Positions 1 through 7,285 of a stretch of 64,000 bases of DNA are shown piece by piece. Position 1 is the first letter of the stretch. Each line of letters starts with the position of its first letter. The DNA lies in the NCBI RefSeq assembly GCF_009660225.1, contig NZ_CP045920.1:2554079-2618078 (forward strand), in the 5' to 3' direction. The stretch comes from Pseudactinotalea sp. HY158. Lineage in GTDB: Bacteria > Actinomycetota > Actinomycetes > Actinomycetales > Beutenbergiaceae. Made by a program: the position numbers and the translations under genes. The notes under the pieces were generated by a model that worked only from the letters and a program-made list of their open reading frames with translations, searched no databases and was not told the origin of the DNA.

Positions 1-1
1 G

Positions 2-1243
2 CGCGGGGTGGCGGCCTGCGTGCGGGAGCACGGGGCCGCCTCGATCGCGGTCGACTCCTGGGCGGTCGACTACGGGCTGCTGCGCGGGGACCGGCTCCTC
101 GGCGACCCGTTCCACTACCGGGATCCGCGCACGGCCCGCGGCGTGGCGTATGTGCACGAGCGGCTCGACTTCGCGGCGCTCTACGCGCGCACGGGCCTGC
201 AGTTCCTCCCCTTCAACACGCTCTACCAGCTCGCCGCCGAACGGGGCGGGGGCGTGCTCGAGGCGGCCGACTCGCTGCTGCTCATGCCGGACCTGGTGAA
301 CTTCCAGCTCACCGGGGTCCGCGCCACCGAACGCACGAACGCCTCGACCACGGGCATGCTCGACGTGCACACCGGCGACTGGGATCCGGGCATCCTGCGC
401 GCCGCCGGCGTCGACCGCGCGCTGCTGGCCCCGCTCGTCGACCCCGGCGAGCTGATCGGCCCGACCCACGCCCGGGCAAGCGAGTACTGGAACATCCCGG
501 CCGGGGTGCCGGTGCTGAGCGTGGGATCGCACGACACGGCCTCGGCCGTCGCGGCCGTGCCGATGGACCCCGGCACGAGCGCCTACGTCTCCTGCGGCAC
601 GTGGGGGCTCGTGGGCGTGGAGACCGCGGCGCCCGTGACCACGGAGGCCGCCCGCGCGGCGAACTTCACGAACGAGGGCGGCGTGGACGGGCGGATCCGG
701 CTGCTGCGCAACGTCATGGGGCTGTGGCTCCTGAGCGAATCGGTGCGCACGTGGCAGCGCTCGGGCCTGGACGTGAGCGTGCCCGCCCTGCTGCGGGAGG
801 CGGCCCGGGTCGAGGAGGCACCGCTCTTCGACGTCGACGACGAGGCGTTCCTCGCCCCGGGCGACATGCCCGCCCGGATCAGCGCCTGGTTCACCGGCCG
901 CGGCCTGCGCGCCCCCGCCGGGCCGGCCGCCGTGACCCGCTCGATCGTCGAGAGCCTCGCCGAGGCGTTCGCCCGCACCGCCCACGACGCCGCCCGGCTC
1001 GGCGGCATCACGCCCCTGCGCACGATCCACGTGGTCGGCGGCGGCTCGCTCAACGAACTGCTGTGTCAGCGCACGGCCGACCGTGCCGGCCTGCCCGTGG
1101 TCGCCGGTCCCGTCGAGGGGACGGCGCTGGGGAACGTGCTCGTACAGGCCCGCCATCACGGCTGGGTCACCGGCGGCCTCGAGGAGCTGCGGGCCGTGGT
1201 GGCGCGCTCGGTCGAGCTGCGCCGGTTCGAACCGGCGGCGTGA
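2..1243 (+). CDS. rhaB: Rhamnulokinase, 5'-truncated by window edge
   Basis: FGGY-family carbohydrate kinase that phosphorylates L-rhamnulose at O1 in cytoplasmic L-rhamnose catabolism. The frame is open to the left edge, so the N-terminal part (first ATP-loop strand) is missing and the start lies outside. About 413 residues are visible against roughly 480 for full-length RhaB. Family marks: the VDSWAVDYGLL segment near the visible start, a GSHDTASAV motif (sugar-binding and catalytic Asp region), a SCGTWGLVGVE phosphate-binding strand, and a C-terminal VVGGGSLNELLCQ adenosine-binding motif typical of rhamnulokinases. The rest of the rha operon is not in view. The stop is followed 53 nt later by a separately promoted toxin-antitoxin pair, so this is probably the end of its transcription unit. 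Confidence 0.9.
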   Translation, partial: RGVAACVREHGAASIAVDSWAVDYGLLRGDRLLGDPFHYRDPRTARGVAYVHERLDFAALYARTGLQFLPFNTLYQLAAERGGGVLEAADSLLLMPDLVNFQLTGVRATERTNASTTGMLDVHTGDWDPGILRAAGVDRALLAPLVDPGELIGPTHARASEYWNIPAGVPVLSVGSHDTASAVAAVPMDPGTSAYVSCGTWGLVGVETAAPVTTEAARAANFTNEGGVDGRIRLLRNVMGLWLLSESVRTWQRSGLDVSVPALLREAARVEEAPLFDVDDEAFLAPGDMPARISAWFTGRGLRAPAGPAAVTRSIVESLAEAFARTAHDAARLGGITPLRTIHVVGGGSLNELLCQRTADRAGLPVVAGPVEGTALGNVLVQARHHGWVTGGLEELRAVVARSVELRRFEPAA

Positions 1244-1280
1244 ACCCGGCGACATCGACACCGCCGAATTGCAGGCACTG

Positions 1281-1296
1281 CTGCTAAAATAGCTGC
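1281..1296 (+). promoter_or_regulatory. Extended -10 promoter of the toxin-antitoxin operon, leaderless
   Basis: TAAAAT (1285-1290) is preceded by TGC, giving an extended -10 (TGnTAAAAT). Exactly 6 nt separate it from the ATG at 1297, so transcription would start at or next to the start codon. There is no Shine-Dalgarno sequence before the ATG, which fits a leaderless mRNA. No convincing -35 is visible. Autorepression by the antitoxin is expected for the family, but no clean operator palindrome was seen. Confidence 0.6.
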
Positions 1297-1530
1297 ATGG
1301 TTGCGATCACGGTGCGGGACGTGCCCGACCACGTGCGGGCCGAGCTGGCCGTGCGCGCCGCCCGCGCCGGGATGTCACTCCAGGAGTACCTGCGCGGCAT
1401 GCTCGTGGCGAAGGCCGCGCGCCCCGATGTCGACGACGCGATCGCGCGCGCCCGGGCCCGGGTCGAGGCGACCGGAACCCGGGTCGATGCCGGATCGATC
1501 CTCGCCGCCCGTGACGCCGACCGGCGATGA
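1297..1530 (+). CDS. vapB: VapB/FitA-type ribbon-helix-helix antitoxin
   Basis: 77-residue antitoxin. Residues 1-40 (VAITVRDVPDHVRAELAVRAARAGMSLQEYLR, in part) form the beta-strand, helix, helix pattern of FitA/VapB ribbon-helix-helix proteins, which bind DNA as dimers and repress their own operon. The Ala/Arg-rich C-terminal half (about 45-77) would wrap the toxin. The stop overlaps the next start (ATGA at 1527-1530), the usual coupling for this pair. Inference: it neutralises the PIN-domain protein downstream. Length and order are normal for a type II module. Confidence 0.88.
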   Translation: MVAITVRDVPDHVRAELAVRAARAGMSLQEYLRGMLVAKAARPDVDDAIARARARVEATGTRVDAGSILAARDADRR

Positions 1531-1931
1531 AAGCGCAGGTCGTCTGCGACGCCTCGGCGGTGGTCGCCCTCCTGCTGGACTCCGGGGCCGACGGACGCTG
1601 GTCCACCGATGCGCTGATCGGCGCCGACCTCCACGCCCCCACGCTGCTCCCGTTCGAGGTCGCGAACATCCTCCGGCGCCACGAACTCGCCGGACTCGTC
1701 ACGTCCGATCAGGCGTCCGCCGCCCACGCCGATCTCCTCGGACTGGCCATCGAGCAGTGGCCCTATGAGCTTCTCGGCCCCAGGGCCTGGCAACTGCGGC
1801 CGAATCTGACGGCCTACGACGCCGGCTACGTCGCGCTGGCGGAGCTCCTGGACGCGACGCTCGTCACCCTCGACCGGCGGATCGGCCGGGCACCGGGCCT
1901 GCGCTGCGCGGTCGCGGCGCCGGAGCAGTAG
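1527..1931 (+). CDS. vapC: VapC-type PIN-domain ribonuclease toxin
   Basis: 134-residue PIN-domain protein. The acidic Mg2+-binding residues of the family can be placed: Asp near residue 8 in VCDASAVVALL, Glu in PFEVANIL near 49, Asp in TAYDAGYVALA near 96, and Asp in LVTLDRRI near 114. VapC toxins cleave specific RNAs, often tRNA or rRNA. Translationally coupled to the antitoxin by an ATGA overlap. All four catalytic acids are present, so the toxin looks intact. It is followed by a strong hairpin and converges on the GH95 gene. Confidence 0.88.
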   Translation: MKAQVVCDASAVVALLLDSGADGRWSTDALIGADLHAPTLLPFEVANILRRHELAGLVTSDQASAAHADLLGLAIEQWPYELLGPRAWQLRPNLTAYDAGYVALAELLDATLVTLDRRIGRAPGLRCAVAAPEQ

Positions 1932-1936
1932 CCGAA

Positions 1937-1979
1937 CGCGGGATTCTGTCGAGGGCGTCGACCTCGACAGAATCCCGCG
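1937..1979. terminator. Bidirectional hairpin terminator
   Basis: Perfect 18-bp inverted repeat: arms 1937-1954 and 1962-1979, loop GCGTCGA. It lies between the convergent vapC and GH95 genes with no clear U-tract, the usual form of terminator in high-GC actinobacteria, and could serve both strands. Confidence 0.85.
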
Positions 1980-1987
1980 CTGGATCC

Positions 1988-4900
1988 TCAGGCTGCGGAG
2001 GAACGGCGCCGCAGCAGCATCAGGCACCCGGCCGCGGCCAGGATCGTTGCCACAGCGGCCGCCACCCCAACCTTGGCCCCCGTGTCAGGCAGGGTGTCAG
2101 CCGGATCGTCACCGGCCTGGTCCGCACCGGCCTGAGAGTCTGCGCCACCCGTGGGTGCCGGCTCCGTCGGGGCCGGATCGCTGGAATCCGTCGGCGCCGG
2201 GTCCGTCGGGGCGGGATCCGTCGGCACCGGATCCGTGGGTGCCGGATCGGTCGGCTCCGGATCGGTCGGCGTCGGCTCGGGGGCGGCGACGAACTCGGCG
2301 CGCCGATAGGTGTCCTCCGCCACGGTGACCGCGTATTCGGCGTCGGCGGAGACCTCCGCGCCGGCCTCGTCGACCCACCGGTCGAACGCGAATCCGGACT
2401 CCGGCTCGGCCACCAGGGCGACCTGCGCGCCGTCGGGCACGCGACCCTCGTAGCTGCCGGCCGCCGGTGCCCCGGCGACGGAGACCGCGCCCCCGTCACC
2501 GGCCTCGACCGTGAGGTCGTGGGCGCGGACGAGCCGGTAGGTCTGCCCGGCCTCGGTCTCGAACCCGATCGTGTCCTCGGTCCGTTCCGTCAGCGCGACC
2601 TGGTCGCCGGCGCCGTCGAGGACGACGAAGTCGGCGAGGCCGGGGTTCTCGAGCAGCAGGTCCTGCCCGCTTCCCGATTCGATCGTCGCCTCGACCAGAC
2701 GGGAGTCCTGCCACCGGTAGTCGAGCTCGAAGTCGCCGCGCGCCTTGATGCCGGCGATGCTGCCGTCGGCCCACTCGTCCGGGAGGGCGGGCAGGAGCTG
2801 GACCCGGTCGAGATGGCTCTGGATGAGCATCTCGGCGATGCCGGCGGTCAGCCCCATGTTGCCCTCGATCTGGAACACGGGCCGCTCGTCGTGGTTCGTG
2901 CCCTGGCCGTGGGAGTCGAGCAGGTTGTCCATGATCCCGGCGTAGCCGTTCGGGGTGCCGACCATCGAGGTGAGTGCCCGGTAGGCACCCTCCGCGTCGA
3001 GGGCACGGGCCCACAGGTTGATCCGGTGGGCCTTGCCCCATCCGGTCGACTCGAAGCCCCGCTCCTCGAGGGAGACGCGCGCCGCGGCGAGTTCGGCCGG
3101 GTCCTCCTTGCTCAGCAGGGTGCCCGGGTAGAGCCCCACGAGGTGGGAGAGGTGGCGGTGCGGCAGCGGCCGGTATCCGGCGTTGAAGTTGGGGATGTCG
3201 ACCTCGGCGAGGTCACCGGCCTGGGCCCGCCCCGGGGTCGTCTCCTCGTACCACTCCTTGATCTGGCCGGCCTCGCCGATCATGATCGGATCGAGCCGGG
3301 CCTGCGCCGCGCGCCACTCCTGGGCGAGCTCCTCGTCGACCCCGAGCTCCGTCGCGGAGTCGATGGCGTCCTCGAAGAGTTCCCACACGAGCGACTGGTC
3401 GTAGGTCGACCCGTTGACCGTGGGGCCTTGTTCGGCCGAGACCGACGGCGTGACCACGAGCCGGTCCTGGTACTCGCTGTACCAGAGGTAGTCGAGCCAG
3501 AAGTCGGCCATCTCCCGCTGCATCGGGTAGATCTCCTCGCGGAGGTACTCCCGGTCCTGGGTGAACTTGTAGTACTCGCCGACGTTCTGCATGGCCCACG
3601 TGGACCCGCCGATGTTCCAGCCGAACTCCTGCACGGCGTACGGGGCGGTCAGGCCGAAGATGTTGTTCACCGTGTGGACGATGAAGCCGTTCTCCTCCCC
3701 CGGGCCGCTCGGGCTGGCCGAGGTCGCCCCGGCGGTCACCCGCCCCGGCTCGCGCAGGCTCTCCATGTAGTCGTTGAACGGCACGGCGGTCTCGGCGAGG
3801 TTGGTCACGAGGTTCGGCCAGTAGTTCATCTGCACGTTGACGTTGAAGTGGTAGTCGGCGTTCCAGAACTGCGAGCCGCTGCCGATCATCCACACGCCGT
3901 TGAGGTTCGAGGGCAGCGTGCCCTCCCGCGACGTCGCGATCGTGAGGTAGCGGCCGAACTGGAACAGCAGCGCCTCGAGCGCCGGGTCTGCCCCGCCGTC
4001 GCGGTAGGCCTGGATCCGCTCGTCGGTCGGCAGGTCCGTGCGTCCCTGCCCCAGGTCGAGCTGGACGCGGGAGAAGAGTTCCGCGTGGTCGGCCACGTGG
4101 TCGGCGCGGACGGCCTCGTATCCCTTGGCTGCGGCGCCGGTGACCCGCTCGGTCACCGGCTCGTGGGGGTGATCGCCGCGATACGTCGGGTAGTCGTTCT
4201 CATAGTCGGTGCCGGTGGCCAGGTACAGGGTGACCGTGTCGGCGCCGGTGACCTGGAGGCCGTCGCCGGCGCGGGCGACCTGCCCGCCGTCGGCGACGAC
4301 CTTGACCTGGGCCTCGTACTGCAGCTGGTTGTCGCGCAGGGCGCCGGCGAGGGTGATCGTGTCGCCGGAGACGCTCGTCGAACCGGCCCGCTGGGCGTCG
4401 TCGAGGCTCACGCCGACCGTGATCGAGGCCGCCTCGTCGGCGCTCAGGCGCACCGCCAGCACGTTGTCCGGGTAGCTCGTGAACACCTCCCGCTCATAGG
4501 CCACGCCGCCCGCCGTGTACGAGACGCCGGCGATGGCGGTCTCGAGGTCGAGGTCGCGGATGTAGTCCTCGACCTCTCCCTCGGCCGGGGCGTCCTCGCC
4601 GAAGTCGAGGCGGATGTCCCCGAAGTCCTGGTACATCCCCATGCCGTTCTTCCAGGCGGACGGGTCGATGATCTCGCGGGTGAGGATGCGGTTGGCCTCG
4701 TCGAACGGCAGGCCGAACACGTCCGTGCTCTTGTCGTCGAGCTGCTCGGCGAAGTCGGTCAGCTGCCCCCGGGTGACCGGGGTCGTGCGGTTGGAGCCGT
4801 TGTAGTCGGGGCGCGACTCGGCGGGCCCGCCCGACCACAGGGTCTTGTCGTTGAAGTGGATCCGCTCCTGCTGGACCCCTCCGAACACGAGCCCGCCCAT

Positions 4901-5104
4901 GTAGCCGTTCCCGATCGGGAGCACGGTCGACTGCCACTGATTGCGGTCGGTGTCCACCGGAGCGGGCTCGTCGAACCAGAGCAGGTTCTGCTGGGACTGC
5001 GCAGGCGCGTCCGGGCCGTCGTCCGCCAGGCTCGCCCCCGCGGTCGCCACGAGCATTCCCGCTGCCATTGTCATGATTCCAACCTGCTTCAAGCGTTTAT
5101 ACAT
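1988..5104 (-). CDS. Cell-wall-anchored GH95 family glycosidase (fucosidase/galactosidase-like)
   Basis: 1038-residue secreted enzyme. Signal peptide at 1-27; N-terminal beta-domain with LPIGNGYMGGLVFGG and NDKTLWSGGP; then the (alpha/alpha)6 GH95 catalytic domain to about 860. GH95 members hydrolyse alpha-1,2-L-fucosides or alpha-L-galactosides with inversion. Key motifs: NVNVQMNYWP near 420 (the Asn pair), TPSVSAEQGP near 555 (general-acid Glu), and FQIEGNMG near 746, where characterised fucosidases have FQIDGNFG. A beta-repeat domain (about 880-950) is followed by a Pro/Thr/Asp spacer and a sortase signal, LPDTG at about 1005 plus a membrane segment and RRR. SD GGAGGAG precedes the ATG. 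The substrate is uncertain, because the base-site Asp appears to be Glu. Neighbours are unrelated, so it is probably monocistronic. Confidence 0.88.
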   Translation of the reverse strand: MYKRLKQVGIMTMAAGMLVATAGASLADDGPDAPAQSQQNLLWFDEPAPVDTDRNQWQSTVLPIGNGYMGGLVFGGVQQERIHFNDKTLWSGGPAESRPDYNGSNRTTPVTRGQLTDFAEQLDDKSTDVFGLPFDEANRILTREIIDPSAWKNGMGMYQDFGDIRLDFGEDAPAEGEVEDYIRDLDLETAIAGVSYTAGGVAYEREVFTSYPDNVLAVRLSADEAASITVGVSLDDAQRAGSTSVSGDTITLAGALRDNQLQYEAQVKVVADGGQVARAGDGLQVTGADTVTLYLATGTDYENDYPTYRGDHPHEPVTERVTGAAAKGYEAVRADHVADHAELFSRVQLDLGQGRTDLPTDERIQAYRDGGADPALEALLFQFGRYLTIATSREGTLPSNLNGVWMIGSGSQFWNADYHFNVNVQMNYWPNLVTNLAETAVPFNDYMESLREPGRVTAGATSASPSGPGEENGFIVHTVNNIFGLTAPYAVQEFGWNIGGSTWAMQNVGEYYKFTQDREYLREEIYPMQREMADFWLDYLWYSEYQDRLVVTPSVSAEQGPTVNGSTYDQSLVWELFEDAIDSATELGVDEELAQEWRAAQARLDPIMIGEAGQIKEWYEETTPGRAQAGDLAEVDIPNFNAGYRPLPHRHLSHLVGLYPGTLLSKEDPAELAAARVSLEERGFESTGWGKAHRINLWARALDAEGAYRALTSMVGTPNGYAGIMDNLLDSHGQGTNHDERPVFQIEGNMGLTAGIAEMLIQSHLDRVQLLPALPDEWADGSIAGIKARGDFELDYRWQDSRLVEATIESGSGQDLLLENPGLADFVVLDGAGDQVALTERTEDTIGFETEAGQTYRLVRAHDLTVEAGDGGAVSVAGAPAAGSYEGRVPDGAQVALVAEPESGFAFDRWVDEAGAEVSADAEYAVTVAEDTYRRAEFVAAPEPTPTDPEPTDPAPTDPVPTDPAPTDPAPTDSSDPAPTEPAPTGGADSQAGADQAGDDPADTLPDTGAKVGVAAAVATILAAAGCLMLLRRRSSAA

Positions 5105-5213
5105 CCGATCTCCTCCGCGAGTCTACGGTGACTGGGTCGACTGGCGACGATATCAGAGGTCCAAACATCGGATCTGTCGTTGCGGCGTCCGGCACCCGAA
5201 TCGTCCGCGGCGA

Positions 5214-5225
5214 TACACTCACGGC
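5214..5225 (+). promoter_or_regulatory. -10 element (TACACT), leaderless arrangement
   Basis: TACACT at 5214-5219 lies exactly 6 nt before the GTG start at 5226, and no SD is present. No good -35 is seen 16-18 bp upstream. The same 6-nt spacing recurs at five other starts in this window, which supports the call. Confidence 0.45.
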
Positions 5226-6089
5226 GTGAGAACGGACGAGCAGCCGGAGTTCCTCGGGACCGCCCGGGCCCGCTCCCGCGCCGTTCGAGCCGGGAGAGCG
5301 AGCGCGCTGGGACGGCGGTCCTGGACCTGGGGCCGGGGCGCGCCGTTGCTCGTGGCCGTCGGCACCGTCGCCGGTGTCGTGATCGCGACGGCATGGACGA
5401 CGACGCAGCCCCGTTCCGTACAGCTGCTCGCCGTCGCCGGGGTGCTCGCGGCGGGTGCCGCGGCCTTCGCGGCGACCCGCGCCCTCGTCGGCGCGATCGC
5501 GGTTCGCCGGCGCATCGAGCGGGAGCGCCGGGCCTGGGCCGAGGCGCGGGGGTGGGCGTACGCGGGCGCCGAGACCGCCGCGGATCCGGCGACGGCCGGC
5601 CTCGTGCTGCCGCGCGGGTGGCGGGCACCGGTGGCGTTCGGCTCGCTCCGCGGGGTGATCGGTGGCCGCGAGGCGCTCGTGCAGTCGTGGCACCTGCGGT
5701 CGGCGTCGACGTCGAAGCGGCAGAGCACGTATCGGGAGATCGTCTCGGTCCGCGCCCGCACGCGCGGGCACCGCGTGGCCGTCCTGAGCGGCGTGGGCCT
5801 CGACCCCGCGCTCATGAAGCCGGCCTGGGTCGACCTGCGCACCCGGGAGCGGGATCGGCGCGATCGCGGCTCCCGCGCCCACGTCGACGGCGACCCCCGC
5901 GTGCTCGACACGTGGGGAGCGGCGATCCGGTCGGCCGTGGACGCCCGCGCCGACCTGCCCGTGACCGTCGTGGCGGGCGCGGACCGGGTGGTCGTGTGCG
6001 CGCTCGACGATCCTCGGATCGCCACGGCACAGGAACGGCTCGAGCTGGCGGTCGAGGTGGCCCGGATCGTCGATCCCACCGGCCGGTAG
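5226..6089 (+). CDS. Two-TM membrane protein of unknown function
   Basis: 287 residues from a GTG start. A basic N-terminus is followed by two hydrophobic segments (about 39-57 and 66-90), then a charged linker RRRIERERRAWAEARGW and a cytosolic or extracytosolic domain of about 190 residues. No catalytic motif is recognised. The domain after ARGWAYAG looks like those actinobacterial two-TM proteins that carry a mixed alpha/beta tail, but no family can be named. It is flanked by the divergent GH95 gene and a tRNA on the other strand, so it is likely monocistronic. Confidence 0.75.
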   Translation: MRTDEQPEFLGTARARSRAVRAGRASALGRRSWTWGRGAPLLVAVGTVAGVVIATAWTTTQPRSVQLLAVAGVLAAGAAAFAATRALVGAIAVRRRIERERRAWAEARGWAYAGAETAADPATAGLVLPRGWRAPVAFGSLRGVIGGREALVQSWHLRSASTSKRQSTYREIVSVRARTRGHRVAVLSGVGLDPALMKPAWVDLRTRERDRRDRGSRAHVDGDPRVLDTWGAAIRSAVDARADLPVTVVAGADRVVVCALDDPRIATAQERLELAVEVARIVDPTGR

Positions 6090-6101
6090 CCCCCGGGCCC
6101 C

Positions 6102-6178
6102 TGGTCGGGATGACAGGATTTGAACCTGCGACCTTCCGCTCCCAAAGCGGACGCGCTACCAACCTGCGCCACATCCCG
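6102..6178 (-). tRNA. tRNA-Pro (anticodon TGG)
   Basis: Cloverleaf on the minus strand: the 7-bp acceptor stem CGGGATG/CATCCCG pairs at the two ends, the anticodon loop TTTGGGA sits on a CCGCT/AGCGG stem, and the T-arm contains GGTTCAAATCC. CCA is encoded at 6102-6104. The anticodon TGG reads proline CCN codons. Confidence 0.95.
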
Positions 6179-6256
6179 ATGCGTGCCGGTGCTCCGGCCA
6201 GGCTCAGTGTAGTGGTCTTTTCCAGTGCCGCCGATCGGGTACTCTGGGGCTGCACT

Positions 6257-6330
<74 letters not shown>

Positions 6331-6391
6331 CGGATGATCACCGGAAGCCCCGGTCGAGGGTGAGTGACGGGAGGCGTAGGCGCCGACACTC

Positions 6392-6979
6392 TTACTCACG
6401 CTTCGCGCGGATCTCCCGGATGACCTGCGGGGCGACTGCGACAGTGCCCGCGACGCCAGTGAGAGCGGCGCCCACCGGAAGCCCGGCGAACGCCAAGGCA
6501 ACCGTTGCGGCGTAGGCAACGGCCGGGAACAGCGACCACGCGATCGACGCGATCTTCAGCGCAGTGGCCTCTGCATATATTGGGACCATCTCAGCAGCCA
6601 CGCGAGCATCCTGGGACTTCTCCGCCATTCGGAGGATCCGATGAGCAGCGCCTGAAAGAACCTGTTCGTATCCCGCGAACTCTTCCACCGGCGGCAAGGG
6701 AGCCTGCCGAACGTAGGTGAACTCTAGGCCTGGGATCGAGTCTTGATGTCCCTCTGGATGGAATCCATCGCCGCTCTCAAGGTCCGGCTCACGTCGTCCC
6801 AAGCTTCCGCTTCGTAGTCGGTCGACGCCGCCCTCTGGCTCATCTCGTGTAAGTGAGCCGTGTCTCTCGTGAAGGCGATCTTCGTGCCGCGGCGCAGGCC
6901 CCTCATCACGGCCTCTCGTGTCGGGCTCATGCTTGGACTCTACCTCCTCCGAGTTCTCCGGCCCCTCATTATGGCTCAT
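6392..6979 (-). CDS. DUF2335 family membrane protein
   Basis: 195 residues. The first 85 or so are charged and low in complexity (rich in Glu, His, Arg, Asp). The remainder matches DUF2335: PPVEEFAGYEQVLSGAAHRILRMAEKSQDAR, in part (about 95-130), then a hydrophobic stretch of about 155-185 that makes one or two membrane passes, and a basic end. The family's function is unknown and it is often found in mobile or defence-rich regions. The start at 6979 is preceded by GGGAGAGG, a good SD. The gene is clearly lower in GC than its neighbours and sits just downstream of tRNA-Gly, so horizontal acquisition is plausible. Confidence 0.75.
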   Translation of the reverse strand: MSHNEGPENSEEVESKHEPDTRGRDEGPAPRHEDRLHERHGSLTRDEPEGGVDRLRSGSLGRREPDLESGDGFHPEGHQDSIPGLEFTYVRQAPLPPVEEFAGYEQVLSGAAHRILRMAEKSQDARVAAEMVPIYAEATALKIASIAWSLFPAVAYAATVALAFAGLPVGAALTGVAGTVAVAPQVIREIRAKRE

Positions 6980-7219
6980 GGCCTCTCCCTTGGCACCAGT
7001 GTCATCTCACTCGCCGACTCCGTGTCTTCGTCACCACGCTCGATCCCGAGGTTTCGCCAATCGACCGCCCCAACCGCCATACACAGATTCGTCGATGCCG
7101 CGGCGGGCCTCGTCACCCGGTTAACGCACGCTCCAACTCTGGCAGATACGCCCAGAAACATCTACTCCCCGTCAGGACCACCACGTCCCCCTCCCCACGG
7201 GTTCCTCCGTCGTCTCGTC

Positions 7220-7231
7220 TAGAATCCCGTC
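7220..7231 (+). promoter_or_regulatory. -10 element TAGAAT upstream of the CNNM transporter
   Basis: TAGAAT (7220-7225) is a near-consensus -10 and lies exactly 6 nt before an ATG at 7232 that opens a 17-codon leader frame. The -35 is weak or absent. Transcription would begin at that ATG. Confidence 0.5.
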
Positions 7232-7285
7232 ATGGACGACCCCCGGCCCAGCCGCCGTTCGCGCCGCGCGGGCGAACGAGCCTGA
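7232..7285 (+). CDS. Possible 17-residue leader peptide
   Basis: ATG at 7232 opens a 17-codon frame (MDDPRPSRRSRRAGERA) whose stop TGA overlaps the ATG of the CNNM gene (TGATG at 7283-7287). It is strongly basic (7 Arg). With a -10 just 6 nt upstream, the mRNA may begin on this codon and deliver ribosomes to the overlapping start, which has no SD of its own. This is inferred from layout; no homologue is recognised. Confidence 0.35.
   Translation: MDDPRPSRRSRRAGERA

Noticed and set aside
2519-5131. 870-codon open frame on the plus strand opposite the GH95 gene
   Set aside because: High-GC antisense shadow: no family match, Arg/Gly/Val-rich composition, and the opposite strand encodes a clear enzyme with signal peptide and LPXTG.
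5105-5225. Copy of the shared sugar-operon box upstream of GH95 (GTCCAAACATCGG)
   Set aside because: Only partial match, and no -10 at suitable spacing; not included in the regulon list.
6724-6930. 68-residue minus-strand frame overlapping the DUF2335 gene
   Set aside because: No Shine-Dalgarno, no family match, and the overlapping DUF2335 frame has a strong SD and a recognised domain. It remains a weak alternative.
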